64,000 nucleotides of DNA from Pyrinomonadaceae bacterium (GCA_030841085.1 JAVEDP010000022.1:372001-436000); one strand, 5' to 3'; numbered from the stretch's first letter, positions 25,383-36,568 are shown. Notes: generated from the sequence alone by a model not told the origin. A program made the numbers and translations.

Positions 25383-26567
25383 TTAGTCAATCATATTGAG
25401 CATCGATCCGCTTTCGGAGATTGCATTCAAGGGTATTGCACCGCCGCCCTTTTGCAGGAATTCCTCTGCGGCCGTCACGCCTTTGAGCGATAGCAGCAGA
25501 TTGTTCTGATTGGTTGCGAAGGCCAGTCCGTCTTCCAGGCTGACACGCCCGGTTTCGATCATGTATTTGATGACAGTGTCAAAGTCCTGCATGCCATCAA
25601 GTTTTCCATCGCGCATCGCATCGAGCAAAGACTTGCCATCAGCCTCTCCTGCCTCGACGTATTCGCGCGTGCGCGGACTGGAGCGCAATATTTCAACTGC
25701 CGCAATGCGGCCGCGCCGATCTGCGCGAGGAATGAGACGTTGGGAAATAATGTAACGAAAGGTTTGGGCGAGGCGAGTGCGAATAACAGCTTCCTCGTTC
25801 TTGGGATAGAGACCAATGATGCGGTCAACCGTTTTCGAAGCATCGATCGTGTGCAGCGTGGAAAGCACTAGGTGACCAGTTTCCGCAGCCTCTAAAGCAA
25901 TTTCAGTTGTTTCAAAGTCGCGCATTTCGCCGATAAGAATTACTTTCGGCGCCTGGCGCAAAGTTGCACGCAGCGCCGAGGGAAAGTCGCGAGTGTCGTG
26001 CCCAACTTCACGTTGATTAATCGTCGAACTCTTATGCGAGTGGAGATACTCGATTGGATCTTCAATGGTAACGACGTGGTAGTGCTTCTTTTCATTGATC
26101 AGGTCGATGATCGCAGCCTGAGTGGAGCTCTTTCCCGAACCGGTTGGACCAGTCATCAAGACCAGGCCGTTTCTTAGTTCGGCAATCTCCGCCAGTTGGT
26201 CGGGAAGACCCAACGACTTGATGGTCGGTATGTCTGTGGGAATCACGCGCATGACGATCGAATAGACACCGCGCTGTTGAAAAATATTGACGCGAAAGCG
26301 CGCGCGTGAAGGAAGCGAGTAACTGAGGTCAGCAGTACCGGTGTTCGCCAATCGCTCGGCGGCATCAGGATTACCCTGCATCAGCGCCATCGCGATGATC
26401 TCAGTTTGATAAGGCGTCAGTTTCTGCATCCCCAAAGGCTGCACCGGTGTGAGCTTGCCGTTGACTTCCACTTGCGGAAGTTGGCCGACGGAGAAATTCA
26501 GATCACTGATCTTTTCGGAGACGAGCAGCATGCGCTCGATGATGGGCGGCAGATCGAAGAAACTCAT
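25383..26567 (-). CDS. pilT: type IV pilus retraction ATPase, PilT family
   Basis: A 394-residue hexameric secretion ATPase. Walker A GPTGSGKSS (140-148), Asp-box VVTIEDPIEYLH, Walker B VILIGEMRD, and His-box GHLVLSTLHTIDA are intact. PilT powers pilus retraction at the cytoplasmic membrane; PilU-like paralogues modulate it. Some PilT proteins have an AIRAE-type C-terminal motif; here the C-terminus differs and is extended, so PilU is possible. It is followed 39 bases later by a zinc-ribbon/receiver-like gene. Other pilus parts are encoded at 30392-33383. Confidence 0.88.
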   Translation of the reverse strand: MSFFDLPPIIERMLLVSEKISDLNFSVGQLPQVEVNGKLTPVQPLGMQKLTPYQTEIIAMALMQGNPDAAERLANTGTADLSYSLPSRARFRVNIFQQRGVYSIVMRVIPTDIPTIKSLGLPDQLAEIAELRNGLVLMTGPTGSGKSSTQAAIIDLINEKKHYHVVTIEDPIEYLHSHKSSTINQREVGHDTRDFPSALRATLRQAPKVILIGEMRDFETTEIALEAAETGHLVLSTLHTIDASKTVDRIIGLYPKNEEAVIRTRLAQTFRYIISQRLIPRADRRGRIAAVEILRSSPRTREYVEAGEADGKSLLDAMRDGKLDGMQDFDTVIKYMIETGRVSLEDGLAFATNQNNLLLSLKGVTAAEEFLQKGGGAIPLNAISESGSMLNMID

Positions 26568-26734
26568 TTAGTTTGTAACCCCGGAAGAAAACTGATGGAA
26601 CGCGTCGGGCGGGAGGGCAGCCATTTAGGGACACCCTGGTTGGCGCAGCGATTCTCGCGCACAACAGTGTCAAACGCAAGCAAAATATGTTGCCCGGGCG
26701 GTTTCTTGCCGGTTTTATAAGGTTGTTTTGGACG

Positions 26735-27347
26735 TTAACGAGGCCAGAGGTCGCTGATTGCCGCGACGGCGTCGGCGCCGGCAGCGATGACGGCGGCTCG
26801 GTTGGCAGCGTCGATGCCACCAATGGCCACTAAGGGAATCCCGGGCACGGCTTGCCGAACCGCGGCGAGTCCTGCGAGACCGACCGCAGAATTTGAGCTT
26901 TTTTTCGTAGAGGTCGGAAAGATTGGACCGATAGCCAGGTAATCAATAGGCAGCCGCGCTGCTTCCCGGGCCTGTGCCAAACTGTGGGTGGAAAAACCGA
27001 TGACTACATCGGCTCCAAGCAAGTGCCGGGCGGCCTCAACTGGAAGATCATCCTGACCGAGGTGTACGCCATCCGCATTAACGGCAAGGGCGATGTCGAC
27101 GCGGTCATTTATTATGATCTTAATGCCGTTACGATGCGCGACCAACATTGCTTGCTCGGCTTCACGATAGAACTCGCCGGAAGATAGATTCTTTTCTCTT
27201 AATTGGACGAGTTTCACGCCTCGGTCCGCGAACTCCGCTACCTGCTCAGCATGTGAACGTCCGGATAACAACCTGTCCGTGATTGGGTAGGTTCGGCTCG
27301 CGTCGAGTAAATCCAGAAAAGCCGTAGTCACGATTGCATCAGGTCTC

Positions 27348-27376
<29 letters not shown>
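26735..27376 (-). CDS. thiE: thiamine-phosphate synthase
   Basis: A 213-residue TIM-barrel enzyme joining HMP-pyrophosphate and thiazole phosphate to thiamine phosphate. Visible are [63 protein letters not shown] and VAIGGI, all typical of ThiE. Its start overlaps the end of typA by 29 bases on the same strand, so translational coupling is likely. No TPP riboswitch precedes it. A slightly internal start cannot be ruled out. Confidence 0.93.
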
Positions 27377-29165
<1,789 letters not shown>

Positions 29166-29307
29166 TTAATCCTACCTGGGACTTCACCACACAGTTTCAA
29201 ATTTGCCTTCAAGGCGAAACCATGAATGTTACCACCTGACCGGGAATAACTCCCGCGGCGAGAGACCGCATGGCTGTATTGGCGAGAACGAAGGCCGCGG
29301 AAACTTA

Positions 29308-29775
29308 CTATTCGCGCGATACCAAGCCACCCGTCTGACGGAGCGCCTCGTACAGCACGATTCCGACAGCCGTTGCCAGGTTCAGGCTACGCACCTTCGC
29401 ATTTGGCATCGGTATGGTAAGGCACCGATCCCAGTTTGAGGTGAGCAGCGATTCGGGCAAGCCACGCGTTTCGCGGCCAAAGACAAGGCAGTCGTCAGGC
29501 AGAAACGCCCAATCCGTATAACTTCTGGTTGCTTTGGTGGTGAGATAAAGAAAGCGAGCTTCCGGAAGTGATTCAGCCAGGTCTGAAAGAGTTGAGTGCC
29601 GGCTCAGAACTACCTGCGGCCAATAGTCGAGGCCTGCCCGGCGCACCGCTCGATCGTCGAGTCGGAAGCCGGTTGCGCCGACGATGTGAAGCGGAACACT
29701 CGTGGCCGCGCAAAGCCGCGCTATGTTTCCCGTGTTGGGTGGAATCTCGGGCTCGACAAGTGCGACGCGAATCAT
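29308..29775 (-). CDS. trmL: tRNA (cytidine/uridine-34-2'-O-)-methyltransferase
   Basis: A 155-residue SPOUT-family methyltransferase, matching TrmL in size. It starts MIRVALVEPEIPPNTGNIARLCAA and shows the knotted C-terminal SAM site: LVFGRETRGLP, CLTIPMPNAKVRSLNLATAVGIVLYEALRQ. TrmL methylates the ribose of the wobble base of tRNA-Leu. It is transcribed toward typA, with a 142-base spacer. A hairpin terminator lies upstream at 29837-29880. Confidence 0.93.
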   Translation of the reverse strand: MIRVALVEPEIPPNTGNIARLCAATSVPLHIVGATGFRLDDRAVRRAGLDYWPQVVLSRHSTLSDLAESLPEARFLYLTTKATRSYTDWAFLPDDCLVFGRETRGLPESLLTSNWDRCLTIPMPNAKVRSLNLATAVGIVLYEALRQTGGLVSRE

Positions 29776-29836
29776 CGGAAGACGTTGCGTTCAGTAAACG
29801 AAGGTTCCAGGCGCTGAGATTTCAAGAATGAAATAC

Positions 29837-29880
29837 AAAAGGAACGACGAGATTCGCTTGAAGTGCTCGTCGTTCCTTTT
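29837..29880. terminator. strong bidirectional hairpin terminator
   Basis: AAAAGGAACGACGAG (29837-29851) pairs perfectly with CTCGTCGTTCCTTTT (29866-29880). T-runs flank it on both strands. It separates the lysine-rich micro-gene from trmL. Confidence 0.85.
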
Positions 29881-29951
29881 GAAAGGCCATGCTGGCCTGT
29901 TGAAGTTGTGTGCGCCAGTTGGAGGTTGCTGTTCTACCGTCGAAGACCGAA

Positions 29952-30044
29952 CTATCTCTTCTTGGCTGCCTTCTTGCCGCCCTTCTTGGCTGCTTTCTTT
30001 CCACCTTTTTTCGCTGACTTCTTTCCACCTTTTTTAGTTGCCAT
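29952..30044 (-). CDS. 30-residue lysine-rich basic protein (histone H1-like repeats)
   Basis: An ATG at 30044 opens a 30-codon frame ending TAG at 29952. The product is about half lysine, built from KKGG and KKAA/KKSA blocks: MATKKGGKKSAKKGG then KKAAKKGG then KKAAKKR. It resembles the C-terminal tails of bacterial histone-H1-like and HU-tail proteins, which bind DNA or RNA electrostatically. AAGGAG eight bases before the ATG and a consensus sigma70 promoter (30153-30181) upstream, with a strong terminator downstream, argue for a real, well-expressed gene. Function beyond nucleic acid binding is inference. Confidence 0.8.
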   Translation of the reverse strand: MATKKGGKKSAKKGGKKAAKKGGKKAAKKR

Positions 30045-30152
30045 TCTGTTTGCTCCTTCGTTTCAAAAATTTTTAGGGTTTAGGTCTTAACCACAAGATA
30101 CTGTGCTTACTTCTCTCTTGTGGGCTAGAGTAAACGGCGCACAACATCTTGC

Positions 30153-30181
30153 TATATAAACGCAAACGCCCGCAATGTCAA
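30153..30181 (-). promoter_or_regulatory. sigma70-type promoter for the lysine-rich micro-gene
   Basis: On the minus strand, -35 TTGACA (30176-30181), 17-base spacer, -10 TATATA (30153-30158). The likely start site is about 100 bases before the 30044 ATG, leaving a leader of that length. The rest of the 30045-30391 spacer shows no gene. Confidence 0.7.
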
Positions 30182-30391
30182 CAACTTATTACATCTGCAG
30201 GTGAAAAATAATTTGGTTCTGCGAGTGCTCGTGAAGCTGAATGGCAGCGCGAGCTTACGTTCTCGTCGTCGCATTGTGATCAAAAACGAAAACGCTTTCA
30301 TGAACGCTCTCGCGATCATGTTGACTCATACACGACATCTGATCCGAGTATCAAGTGATTGAAATTTGATCTTTGATTGCGATCGATTCCG

Positions 30392-31105
30392 TTATCGTAA
30401 AAAAGGAGTGAAGATCCAACCGTCGTGCCGATCGATGCCGTAATAGAAAATCACTGCTTCAGTTTTGTCCTCGCTGCTCACACCAAGGAAGGGACCGGAA
30501 CTATTGCCAGAATTGCTTGGGGGCGAAGGCGAGGGCGTGCCGCTTGGGTTGGGCAACACGATCGGCACCATAACTGGTTCTGCTTGTTTGAGTTGCGGGT
30601 CATGGGTATCGGGCCGCACATTTTGTGCAAACGTCATTACGGCGCGCACGAAGTCTGCCAACTCGTTCGATCGAGGTCTGACCGTCTGCCACTCGCCAGA
30701 TTCTGATAAAGGATCGTGCGCAGCGGAGCGACGGAGAATCTGAACCTTCTTAGTGCCGACCGACAAGCCCTCAGTCAGATCATCGATCGATGATGGGAAG
30801 CCAAGTTCTCCAGTAGTGCCTCGCGATGCTTTGTAAGAATAGTAAAGACGAATCGCTTCTGCTACCTGTTCACCACGAAAGATCGTCTCCTTCTCTCTTT
30901 CACGACGTGCTTGTTGTTGCAGACTTGGAGCCGCAGCGGCGGCGAACAGCGCCAGGATCGTCATCAACGCAAGCAAGGCCACCAGGGTGTAACCACGCTC
31001 GTGGTGACGACTGAGACTCGGATGCTGACGCGATCTCGCCGCAGCAGCGTCTGAGCGCCCTGTCCATATATTGTGGTGTGGTCCATTGCTAGGGTTGGTC
31101 ATCAT
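30392..31105 (-). CDS. type IV pilin/pseudopilin-like protein
   Basis: A 237-residue protein with a prepilin-type N-terminus: basic leader ending HERG, then YTLVALLALMTILALFAAAAAP, a single hydrophobic helix, and ERE-rich helix. Prepilin peptidase would cut after the Gly, leaving Tyr as residue 1. The glutamate normally at position 5 is absent (YTLVA), as in some minor pseudopilins such as GspK. Its C-terminal domain has a Pro/Ser linker and ends YYGIDRHDGWIFTPFLR. It overlaps the preceding PilP-like gene by 17 bases and is the last gene of the cluster. Confidence 0.75.
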   Translation of the reverse strand: MMTNPSNGPHHNIWTGRSDAAAARSRQHPSLSRHHERGYTLVALLALMTILALFAAAAAPSLQQQARREREKETIFRGEQVAEAIRLYYSYKASRGTTGELGFPSSIDDLTEGLSVGTKKVQILRRSAAHDPLSESGEWQTVRPRSNELADFVRAVMTFAQNVRPDTHDPQLKQAEPVMVPIVLPNPSGTPSPSPPSNSGNSSGPFLGVSSEDKTEAVIFYYGIDRHDGWIFTPFLR

Positions 31106-32006
31106 CGCTATCAGGTCGCGGTGTAGGTCGTTGCATCGGGTTACCTTTGTCGCCCGAAACGGAGAATGCCACAGTGTGTTTGATCTTCAGATTAGTATCA
31201 ACCAGCACCAGTTCCTTTTCTGAGATGCTGGTTACGCGAAATCTGCCGCCGAGAAGATCGCCACGCTGTACGTTCAACATCTCTTTCGATCCTTTGTCTT
31301 GCAAAATAGCCGTGTCGATATACCGGCGCGTCCCGATAATCCCGACGTAGTTGTAGTTGGGTATGGGCGGCGCGTTCACTGACAGGGTGACAGGGTTCGA
31401 ATAGAGAGCGCCGTCGGCCGAGCGGGCCATCACCTGACGTGAGCCAGCGCTCGCAATCAGAATCGCCGGCACGGTCGCCGATAGTTGCTGCGGACTCTTA
31501 TAGCGCGTAGGCAGCTCTGTGTTGTCAATTACTATCCGCATTTGAGGACTAAACTTATCGCCGGTAACTTCCAGCGTAAAGTCACCGGTTCGCGCGAAGG
31601 TGCTGGCAGGTGACACGCTTGCAAGCAAAACCGGAGGCGTCGGCGTTGGCGTGGGGGTCGGAACGGAAGCAGCAACTACTGGTTTTGGGGGAGGCTCATA
31701 ATAAGCAAATATGTTGCGCTTTGCTTCCGCAACTGCCGGCGCGGAGCTTTCCCACCTAATCGGCTGCAGCCGGTCGAGAAGGCTGTCGTTGCCCGCTGTT
31801 AAAGAAGCCGGCGCGGGATTCGCCGAAACAGATCTATTGTCGTTGGGCGAAGCAGTATTAACCGGAGGGCGTCGCGTGACTGGTTGCGAGCTACTCCCAA
31901 ATCCGAAGAAGGTCCACCAAAGCAGCAACAGCGCAATGATTCCAAGTGCGCCCGCCACGAGCAGCTTCTTGCGTTCAGCCGGATTTTGAATATCGCTAAA
32001 TTGCAT
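31089..32006 (-). CDS. PilP/GspC-like assembly protein with IPT/TIG-like domain
   Basis: A 305-residue bitopic protein: transmembrane helix at 14-36 (KKLLVAGALGIIALLLLWWTFF), a Pro-rich linker, a TIG-like beta domain (VSPASTFARTGDFTLEVTGDKFSP), and a C-terminal domain VGIIGTRRYIDTAILQDKGSKEMLNVQRGDLLGGRFRVTSI resembling the HR domain of GspC/PilP. This domain links the inner-membrane platform to the outer-membrane secretin. It follows pilO by 19 bases and overlaps the pilin-like gene. Assignment rests on layout and gene order. Confidence 0.65.
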   Translation of the reverse strand: MQFSDIQNPAERKKLLVAGALGIIALLLLWWTFFGFGSSSQPVTRRPPVNTASPNDNRSVSANPAPASLTAGNDSLLDRLQPIRWESSAPAVAEAKRNIFAYYEPPPKPVVAASVPTPTPTPTPPVLLASVSPASTFARTGDFTLEVTGDKFSPQMRIVIDNTELPTRYKSPQQLSATVPAILIASAGSRQVMARSADGALYSNPVTLSVNAPPIPNYNYVGIIGTRRYIDTAILQDKGSKEMLNVQRGDLLGGRFRVTSISEKELVLVDTNLKIKHTVAFSVSGDKGNPMQRPTPRPDSDDDQP

Positions 32007-32025
32007 GGGTCACAAACGAACCGGT

Positions 32026-32760
32026 CTAATCGCCGGAAATATTTTCCGCGCCACCTCGTTGAAAATAGGTAGTCATCTCGAGCCGCAGACTCACCAAAGA
32101 GCTTCCCGCACTTCCGGTCTCCGCACTGCTACTAGATTCGGTGGCACGTTCCAGTTCAACCGTATTGATAACGACGAACTGCTTACTTGTCTCGATGTCA
32201 CGCACGAAGCGGCGCAGATTCTGATAAGGCCCCTCGACTGTGACGCTGATGGCGATGCCCGGATAAATACTTTGCCACTTGGTATTGGCGGCCCTCGACC
32301 CGAGACTCGCCTTTGCCCCTACGGGCTCAAGTGGCGTGTAGCTTGGCCCCGACGTATTTCGCAGCCCGTTCTTACGCATCAGACTATTGAGACTGTCATA
32401 CAACCCCATGCGTCCGCGATTTGCATCCACCAGCCCGGCAGTCTCAAACGCCTCAAGACTTTGCGTGATGCTCTGAACAGTCGCGTCCGTACTTCGTCCA
32501 CGTGTCAGCAAGTCCTGCGAATTTCTCAACTGGCTTTGCAGGCGAGCTCGCTCCAGCTCGAGTGCTGCGCGGCGCGAGCGAGCGGGGACAAGAAAATAAA
32601 GGTACGAAACGACTACCAGCACCAGAATCAATAATGCGCCGGCAAGTCCAATAATCTCAGCCAAGCCAAAAACGCCAGACTGGCGCGCGACACGCAAGTT
32701 GCTGAAGCGCGCACGAAATTGGCGCTTCTCAGTCGACGGCGATGGCGGTTGCTGACTCAT
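32026..32760 (-). CDS. pilO: PilO-like inner-membrane assembly protein
   Basis: A 244-residue protein with one N-terminal transmembrane helix (about 40-55, ALLILVLVVVSYLYFLV), a coiled coil (RAALELERARLQSQLRNSQDLL), and a soluble ferredoxin-like domain with GPYQNLRRFVRDIETSKQFVVINTVELE, characteristic of PilO/GspM. With PilN it forms the alignment complex that joins the pilus motor to the secretin. Its start overlaps the pilN stop by 4 bases (ATGA), indicating coupled translation. Confidence 0.8.
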   Translation of the reverse strand: MSQQPPSPSTEKRQFRARFSNLRVARQSGVFGLAEIIGLAGALLILVLVVVSYLYFLVPARSRRAALELERARLQSQLRNSQDLLTRGRSTDATVQSITQSLEAFETAGLVDANRGRMGLYDSLNSLMRKNGLRNTSGPSYTPLEPVGAKASLGSRAANTKWQSIYPGIAISVTVEGPYQNLRRFVRDIETSKQFVVINTVELERATESSSSAETGSAGSSLVSLRLEMTTYFQRGGAENISGD

Positions 32761-33383
32761 TTGGCTCCGTCCACTTCTCCGGCGTTGGAAGCAAGCGCGC
32801 TGGTTGCAGTCGGGGCGCCGGCCCTTGGTCGATAGACCACAGCCAACTCATATTCGGCGCCGCTTTCGCCTCGACCACGTTGCAGGTTCTGCGTGCGCAA
32901 TTCCGAATGAAACACTCCGGCGCGATCCATCTCCGCGATCATGTCGGTCACAATCGCGGGCGTTTTTGCCACCACCGTGAGGTCCAACTCCGCTAACGTT
33001 TCGTCGCCTCTAGTAACGACGCGTCGTACGGCAATACTCTTCACACGAACTGCGCCGGGCAATGCCGATTCCAAATCCGCAAACAAACGCGACCACGAGA
33101 AGTGTTTTCGATCGACCAGCGCGTGGGCTGCATCCAGTGACTGCAGTTGCTCGGCAGTAAGCGAGTTCTTTACGGTTTCGGCTTGCTGTCGCAGTGCCTG
33201 CTCCTGACGGCCCAGATTATTGATGTCGTTTTGTACGGCATTCGCCTGCGCATTTGCTGCTCGCGTCGCGCGTACGATGAAAATAAGGCTGACGAGTGAC
33301 ACGAAAATCACGGCCGCGGTGATCATCCAGGGCAGTGCGCGATTATTGAACGGGCGGCTCGCCAGGTTTAGTTTCGTTGGCAC
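32757..33383 (-). CDS. pilN: PilN-like inner-membrane assembly protein
   Basis: A 208-residue protein beginning at GTG 33383 (MPTKLNLASRPFNN), which matches the conserved PilN start; a longer frame upstream lacks such features. It has the PilN mark NLASRPFNNRALPWM, one transmembrane helix (ITAAVIFVSLVSLIFIV), a coiled coil and a C-terminal alpha/beta domain. PilN binds PilM through its N-terminal peptide; no pilM is found next to it, so that partner may be encoded elsewhere. Confidence 0.8.
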   Translation of the reverse strand: MPTKLNLASRPFNNRALPWMITAAVIFVSLVSLIFIVRATRAANAQANAVQNDINNLGRQEQALRQQAETVKNSLTAEQLQSLDAAHALVDRKHFSWSRLFADLESALPGAVRVKSIAVRRVVTRGDETLAELDLTVVAKTPAIVTDMIAEMDRAGVFHSELRTQNLQRGRGESGAEYELAVVYRPRAGAPTATSALASNAGEVDGAK

Positions 33384-33531
33384 GAAAAATCTTTCCAGTC
33401 CTTCTGAGGAGTGATGCGGACTTGTTGTGAAGGATACACGCCACACTTGAGAGCGTGCAACCGGGCATGAAAACCGCCGCGACCGCACAATTACACGCCC
33501 GCTCGCCCCCAATGTTTCATAAAACGTGGCC

Positions 33532-34590
33532 TTATGTCAGGCGGCGAGCAGGTAGTGGACCTTCAGTCATCGCCAGTGAAGGGCGATAAGCGCAGATACG
33601 ATTCCGGCCATCCCGTTTTGCCCGATAAAGAGCGGAATCAGCAAGCTCGACGAGTTGAATAGGATCCGTCGCATCGTCCGGAAATGCGGCGACGCCGATG
33701 CTGATCGTGATGCGATGCGTGGCCGCGGTTTCGGGCGAGTCCTGCCGGGTTGCGGAAAATTCGTGGTTAGCAATGGCGACGCGAACGCGTTCGGCCGCCA
33801 CCAGCCCCTGCGCGTAATTCGCATCAAGTAAGAAGGCGGCGAACTCCTCGCCGCCAAAGCGGGCCGCGACATCACCCGCCCTCAGCGCCTGCTTTATGAC
33901 GTGGCCGGTTTTCTCGAGTGTCTTGCTGCCAACCAGATGACCGTAAGTGTCATTAACTTCTTTGAAGTGATCCAGATCCATCATCAAAACGCAGAACGGT
34001 CGCGCTTCGGCTTGCGCGCGCGCCGCTTCACGCCGTAGTTCGGAAAAGAAGGATTTGCTGGTCAGCAGGCCAGTCAATTCATCGTGGGCCAGGAGCCGAT
34101 GAATCTGCTGTTGAAACTCACGATCGATTTCGTCCAGCATGTCAAACCTGAAGAGATGATCGCCGATTACGATCTTGTCGCCGTCGCTGAGCGGCGCTTC
34201 AGTAATCAACTCGCCATTGAGAAGAGTCCCGTTTGTCGAGCTTAGATCTGTTATTGAGTAGACGGTTTCATCCGTCTGTGTGTCGGTCGTGCTGTTGATG
34301 CGCGCGTGTAGCCGCGAAGCGCGCAGATCGTTAATGCGCACGTCAGCTTCCAACGCGCGTCCAATTGTGACCTGGCTGCGTTCGAGCGGAATGGGAACAG
34401 CCATTAATTCACCGCGCAGCGAAACGAGAGCCGGCCGGCGTTCCTTTTGGATTGCCTTTGCACCAGTTGCCGGCCGACGCGTCTCAGTTTGGCCGGACGA
34501 ATCTTCATTATTATTTTGAATGGGCATCGAGTCTGGGAGTCGCTCGGCGATACAGGATCGCGTTTCGCTGAATAATAAACGTCGCTGCAT
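33532..34590 (-). CDS. FHA-domain diguanylate cyclase
   Basis: A protein of about 352 residues that makes the second messenger c-di-GMP from GTP. The FHA phosphothreonine-binding domain (about 58-150) shows QVTIGRALEADVRIND, SRLHARI and SSTNGTLLNG. The GGDEF domain (about 165-335) has the active-site GGEEF (246-250), and an inhibitory I-site RAGD (237-240) five residues before it. The ATG at 34590 is used; TTG at 34617 and ATG at 34527 are alternatives. It lies upstream of pilN on the same strand, fitting c-di-GMP control of pili, which is inference. Confidence 0.85.
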   Translation of the reverse strand: MQRRLLFSETRSCIAERLPDSMPIQNNNEDSSGQTETRRPATGAKAIQKERRPALVSLRGELMAVPIPLERSQVTIGRALEADVRINDLRASRLHARINSTTDTQTDETVYSITDLSSTNGTLLNGELITEAPLSDGDKIVIGDHLFRFDMLDEIDREFQQQIHRLLAHDELTGLLTSKSFFSELRREAARAQAEARPFCVLMMDLDHFKEVNDTYGHLVGSKTLEKTGHVIKQALRAGDVAARFGGEEFAAFLLDANYAQGLVAAERVRVAIANHEFSATRQDSPETAATHRITISIGVAAFPDDATDPIQLVELADSALYRAKRDGRNRICAYRPSLAMTEGPLPARRLT

Positions 34591-34771
34591 ATTATCTCGC
34601 GGTTGATAGCGGGGCAATCAAATACCATTAACCAACGATGTTCGTTGTATTGCGTGGCGCTAGCAATGGCCTTCTTGTGACCTCTGCGCCTTACTCCTAT
34701 AATCGAAACACCGATAACTTTCAGTGCGTATCCCTAGTCCGCCGCTGTTCGGTCTTACCAAGGAGTCATAA

Positions 34772-35401
34772 GTGAAGGAACAAGTAACTATCGCATGCGA
34801 TGAAGCTGAACGGCCGCTCTCAATCGAGCGCGTTGCGGTGGCCCATTTACCGACTGAATGGGGCGATTTTAAGATTGCCGGTTACCGCTCGCTAATCAGC
34901 AGTGAAGAGTTTGTCGCCTTATTTAAAGGAGAGATGAGTCGCGAAGTGCCGACCCTGGTGCGAATTCACTCGCAATGCCTGACTGGAGACGTGTTTGGAT
35001 CGAACAAATGCGATTGCGGCCAACAACTGCACCAAACGATGCAGATGATCGAACGCGAAGGGCGTGGCGCGATTGTCTATCAACAGCAGGAAGGTCGCGG
35101 CATTGGCATCTTAAACAAGATCCGTGCTTACGCTCTTCAGGATGAAGGCGCCGATACGGTGGAAGCAAACGAGCAACTGGGTTTGGCTGTCGATTTACGT
35201 GAATACATGCAATGCGCGGAGATCCTTTTTGACCTGGGACTCTGCCAGGTGCGAGTGATCTCAAACAACCCTCTAAAGCTGAGAGCATTACAAGAAGCTG
35301 GGCTGAATATCATTGAGCGCGTCTCGATTAAAGTTGAAGCACGCGAAAGAGCCGAGAGCTATCTACGAACAAAAAAAGAGAAGTTGGGTCATCTGCTTTA
35401 G
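34772..35401 (+). CDS. ribA: GTP cyclohydrolase II
   Basis: A 209-residue enzyme opening the imidazole ring of GTP as the first step of riboflavin synthesis. Zinc ligands C69, C80 and C82 lie in [56 protein letters not shown] and [11 protein letters not shown] are also present. It lacks the RibB half found in bifunctional RibBA. The start is GTG at 34772, six bases after AGGAG. No FMN riboswitch was seen. It is the first plus-strand gene after the pilus cluster. Confidence 0.95.
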   Translation: MKEQVTIACDEAERPLSIERVAVAHLPTEWGDFKIAGYRSLISSEEFVALFKGEMSREVPTLVRIHSQCLTGDVFGSNKCDCGQQLHQTMQMIEREGRGAIVYQQQEGRGIGILNKIRAYALQDEGADTVEANEQLGLAVDLREYMQCAEILFDLGLCQVRVISNNPLKLRALQEAGLNIIERVSIKVEARERAESYLRTKKEKLGHLL

Positions 35402-35566
35402 GTCGTTCCCCTAAACCTTACCAGTCCCCGCTAATTTGGCTTTTTAATTCGGCTTGATCCATGTTTAGTGGTGCTATGCCGAACACATGGCTCTTGATTG
35501 AAAGTCCGAGTAGGCGTATTTTACTTTACATCCAGCGAAACATTCCCTACCCGTGAGGAGGTTGCC

Positions 35567-36223
35567 ATGCAGAACCATCACGCCCCGTCCTTAGTTAACG
35601 TTGTCATTATCGTCGTCGTAGTGGTTCTCGCTACAATGTCGTTAGCAACGCCGGTGTTCGCTCAGAGGCCCTCCAACAGGCCCGAGAGCTCCATGGCGCG
35701 CACAGCGGCCCTCCGGCGTGAGAGGGATGACCGCCAAACCCGCGACCTCGAGCTTAGAAGTGTTGAAAGCCCGGGTACGACCAAGCCCGCAGTCGAAGAC
35801 CCTTACCAGCGCGTAATCTATGAACAGATCCGCGAAGACTTCCATCGCCTCCAACTCGTCAACAATGAGATGATGCAGGCTACTTTTCCAGCTAAATCGG
35901 CCTATACGCCGGACTCCAACCACATCTCAAAATCAACGGACGAAATACACAAGTGCGCGAAACGACTGTTGACTAACTTAAGACTTCCGGAAATCGAAAT
36001 TAAAGAACAAAAGCCCGCAAACGGGGACATCGCAAACGCTAACCAGTTGAGATCAGCGCTTTTAGAGCTAGATTCGCTGGTCATGAGCTTCATCGGCAAT
36101 CCCACCTTTAAACATCGCAACGTCGTCGACGTAGTAGAGTCAGTAAGAGCCAAACGGGACCTCTTAGGAATGATTGAACTCAGCCGCAGAATAAAGCAAC
36201 ATTCTGAAAAGCTAAAAATTTGA
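35567..36223 (+). CDS. exported helical protein of unknown function
   Basis: A 218-residue protein. The ATG at 35567 is supported by GAGGAGG six bases upstream; 23 earlier codons in frame lack such a signal. A long hydrophobic segment (NVVIIVVVVVLATMSLATPVFA) with an AxA cut site is a signal peptide. The mature protein is charged and predicted helical: RVIYEQIREDFHRLQLVNNEMMQ and SVRAKRDLLGMIELSRRIKQHSEKL. No domain is recognised. Related 'DUF' proteins with this layout occur in Acidobacteria, but I cannot name the family. Confidence 0.65.
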   Translation: MQNHHAPSLVNVVIIVVVVVLATMSLATPVFAQRPSNRPESSMARTAALRRERDDRQTRDLELRSVESPGTTKPAVEDPYQRVIYEQIREDFHRLQLVNNEMMQATFPAKSAYTPDSNHISKSTDEIHKCAKRLLTNLRLPEIEIKEQKPANGDIANANQLRSALLELDSLVMSFIGNPTFKHRNVVDVVESVRAKRDLLGMIELSRRIKQHSEKLKI

Positions 36224-36568
36224 GCCAGTGCCAGTGGCCGTTCCCTTAATGACTCGGGTTATGGCTCGGGCTTGAGCGCACGCCGTCCGCGGTCTCCTAA
36301 ACTACGGTCCGTTGGTGTCAAAGGGCGCTGCTCAAGAATGCTTCATCTGTATCAGAACCGCGAGCAGTAGCGACCGGCCCGACACTCAACCTTCAGCCCC
36401 TGGGGACGATTCTCAGAGTGAGTCATTAGCCGGTCGCTGATCGTCGAATATCGCCACAACCTGACAATAGATCCTAAAATGTTCAAGTAGCGTTTTAGAA
36501 CCATTGGTTTGTCAGAGTCAGCCCGCCTTCGTCTCAATAGCCTTGCGAAAATGCTGCCGATGTTTTGT
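36224..36568. other. intergenic region without a detected gene
   Basis: About 345 bases between convergent genes. I see no coding frame, repeat or RNA structure that I can support. Its far end contains the terminator of the TonB-dependent receptor gene. Confidence 0.6.

Noticed and set aside
26568-26734. possible small RNA or gene between pilT and thiE
   Set aside because: No frame, hairpin terminator or promoter that I can support; left as plain spacer.
31380-31400. GGTTCGAAT stretch suggestive of a tRNA
   Set aside because: It lies inside the PilP-like coding sequence and no tRNA structure can be folded around it.
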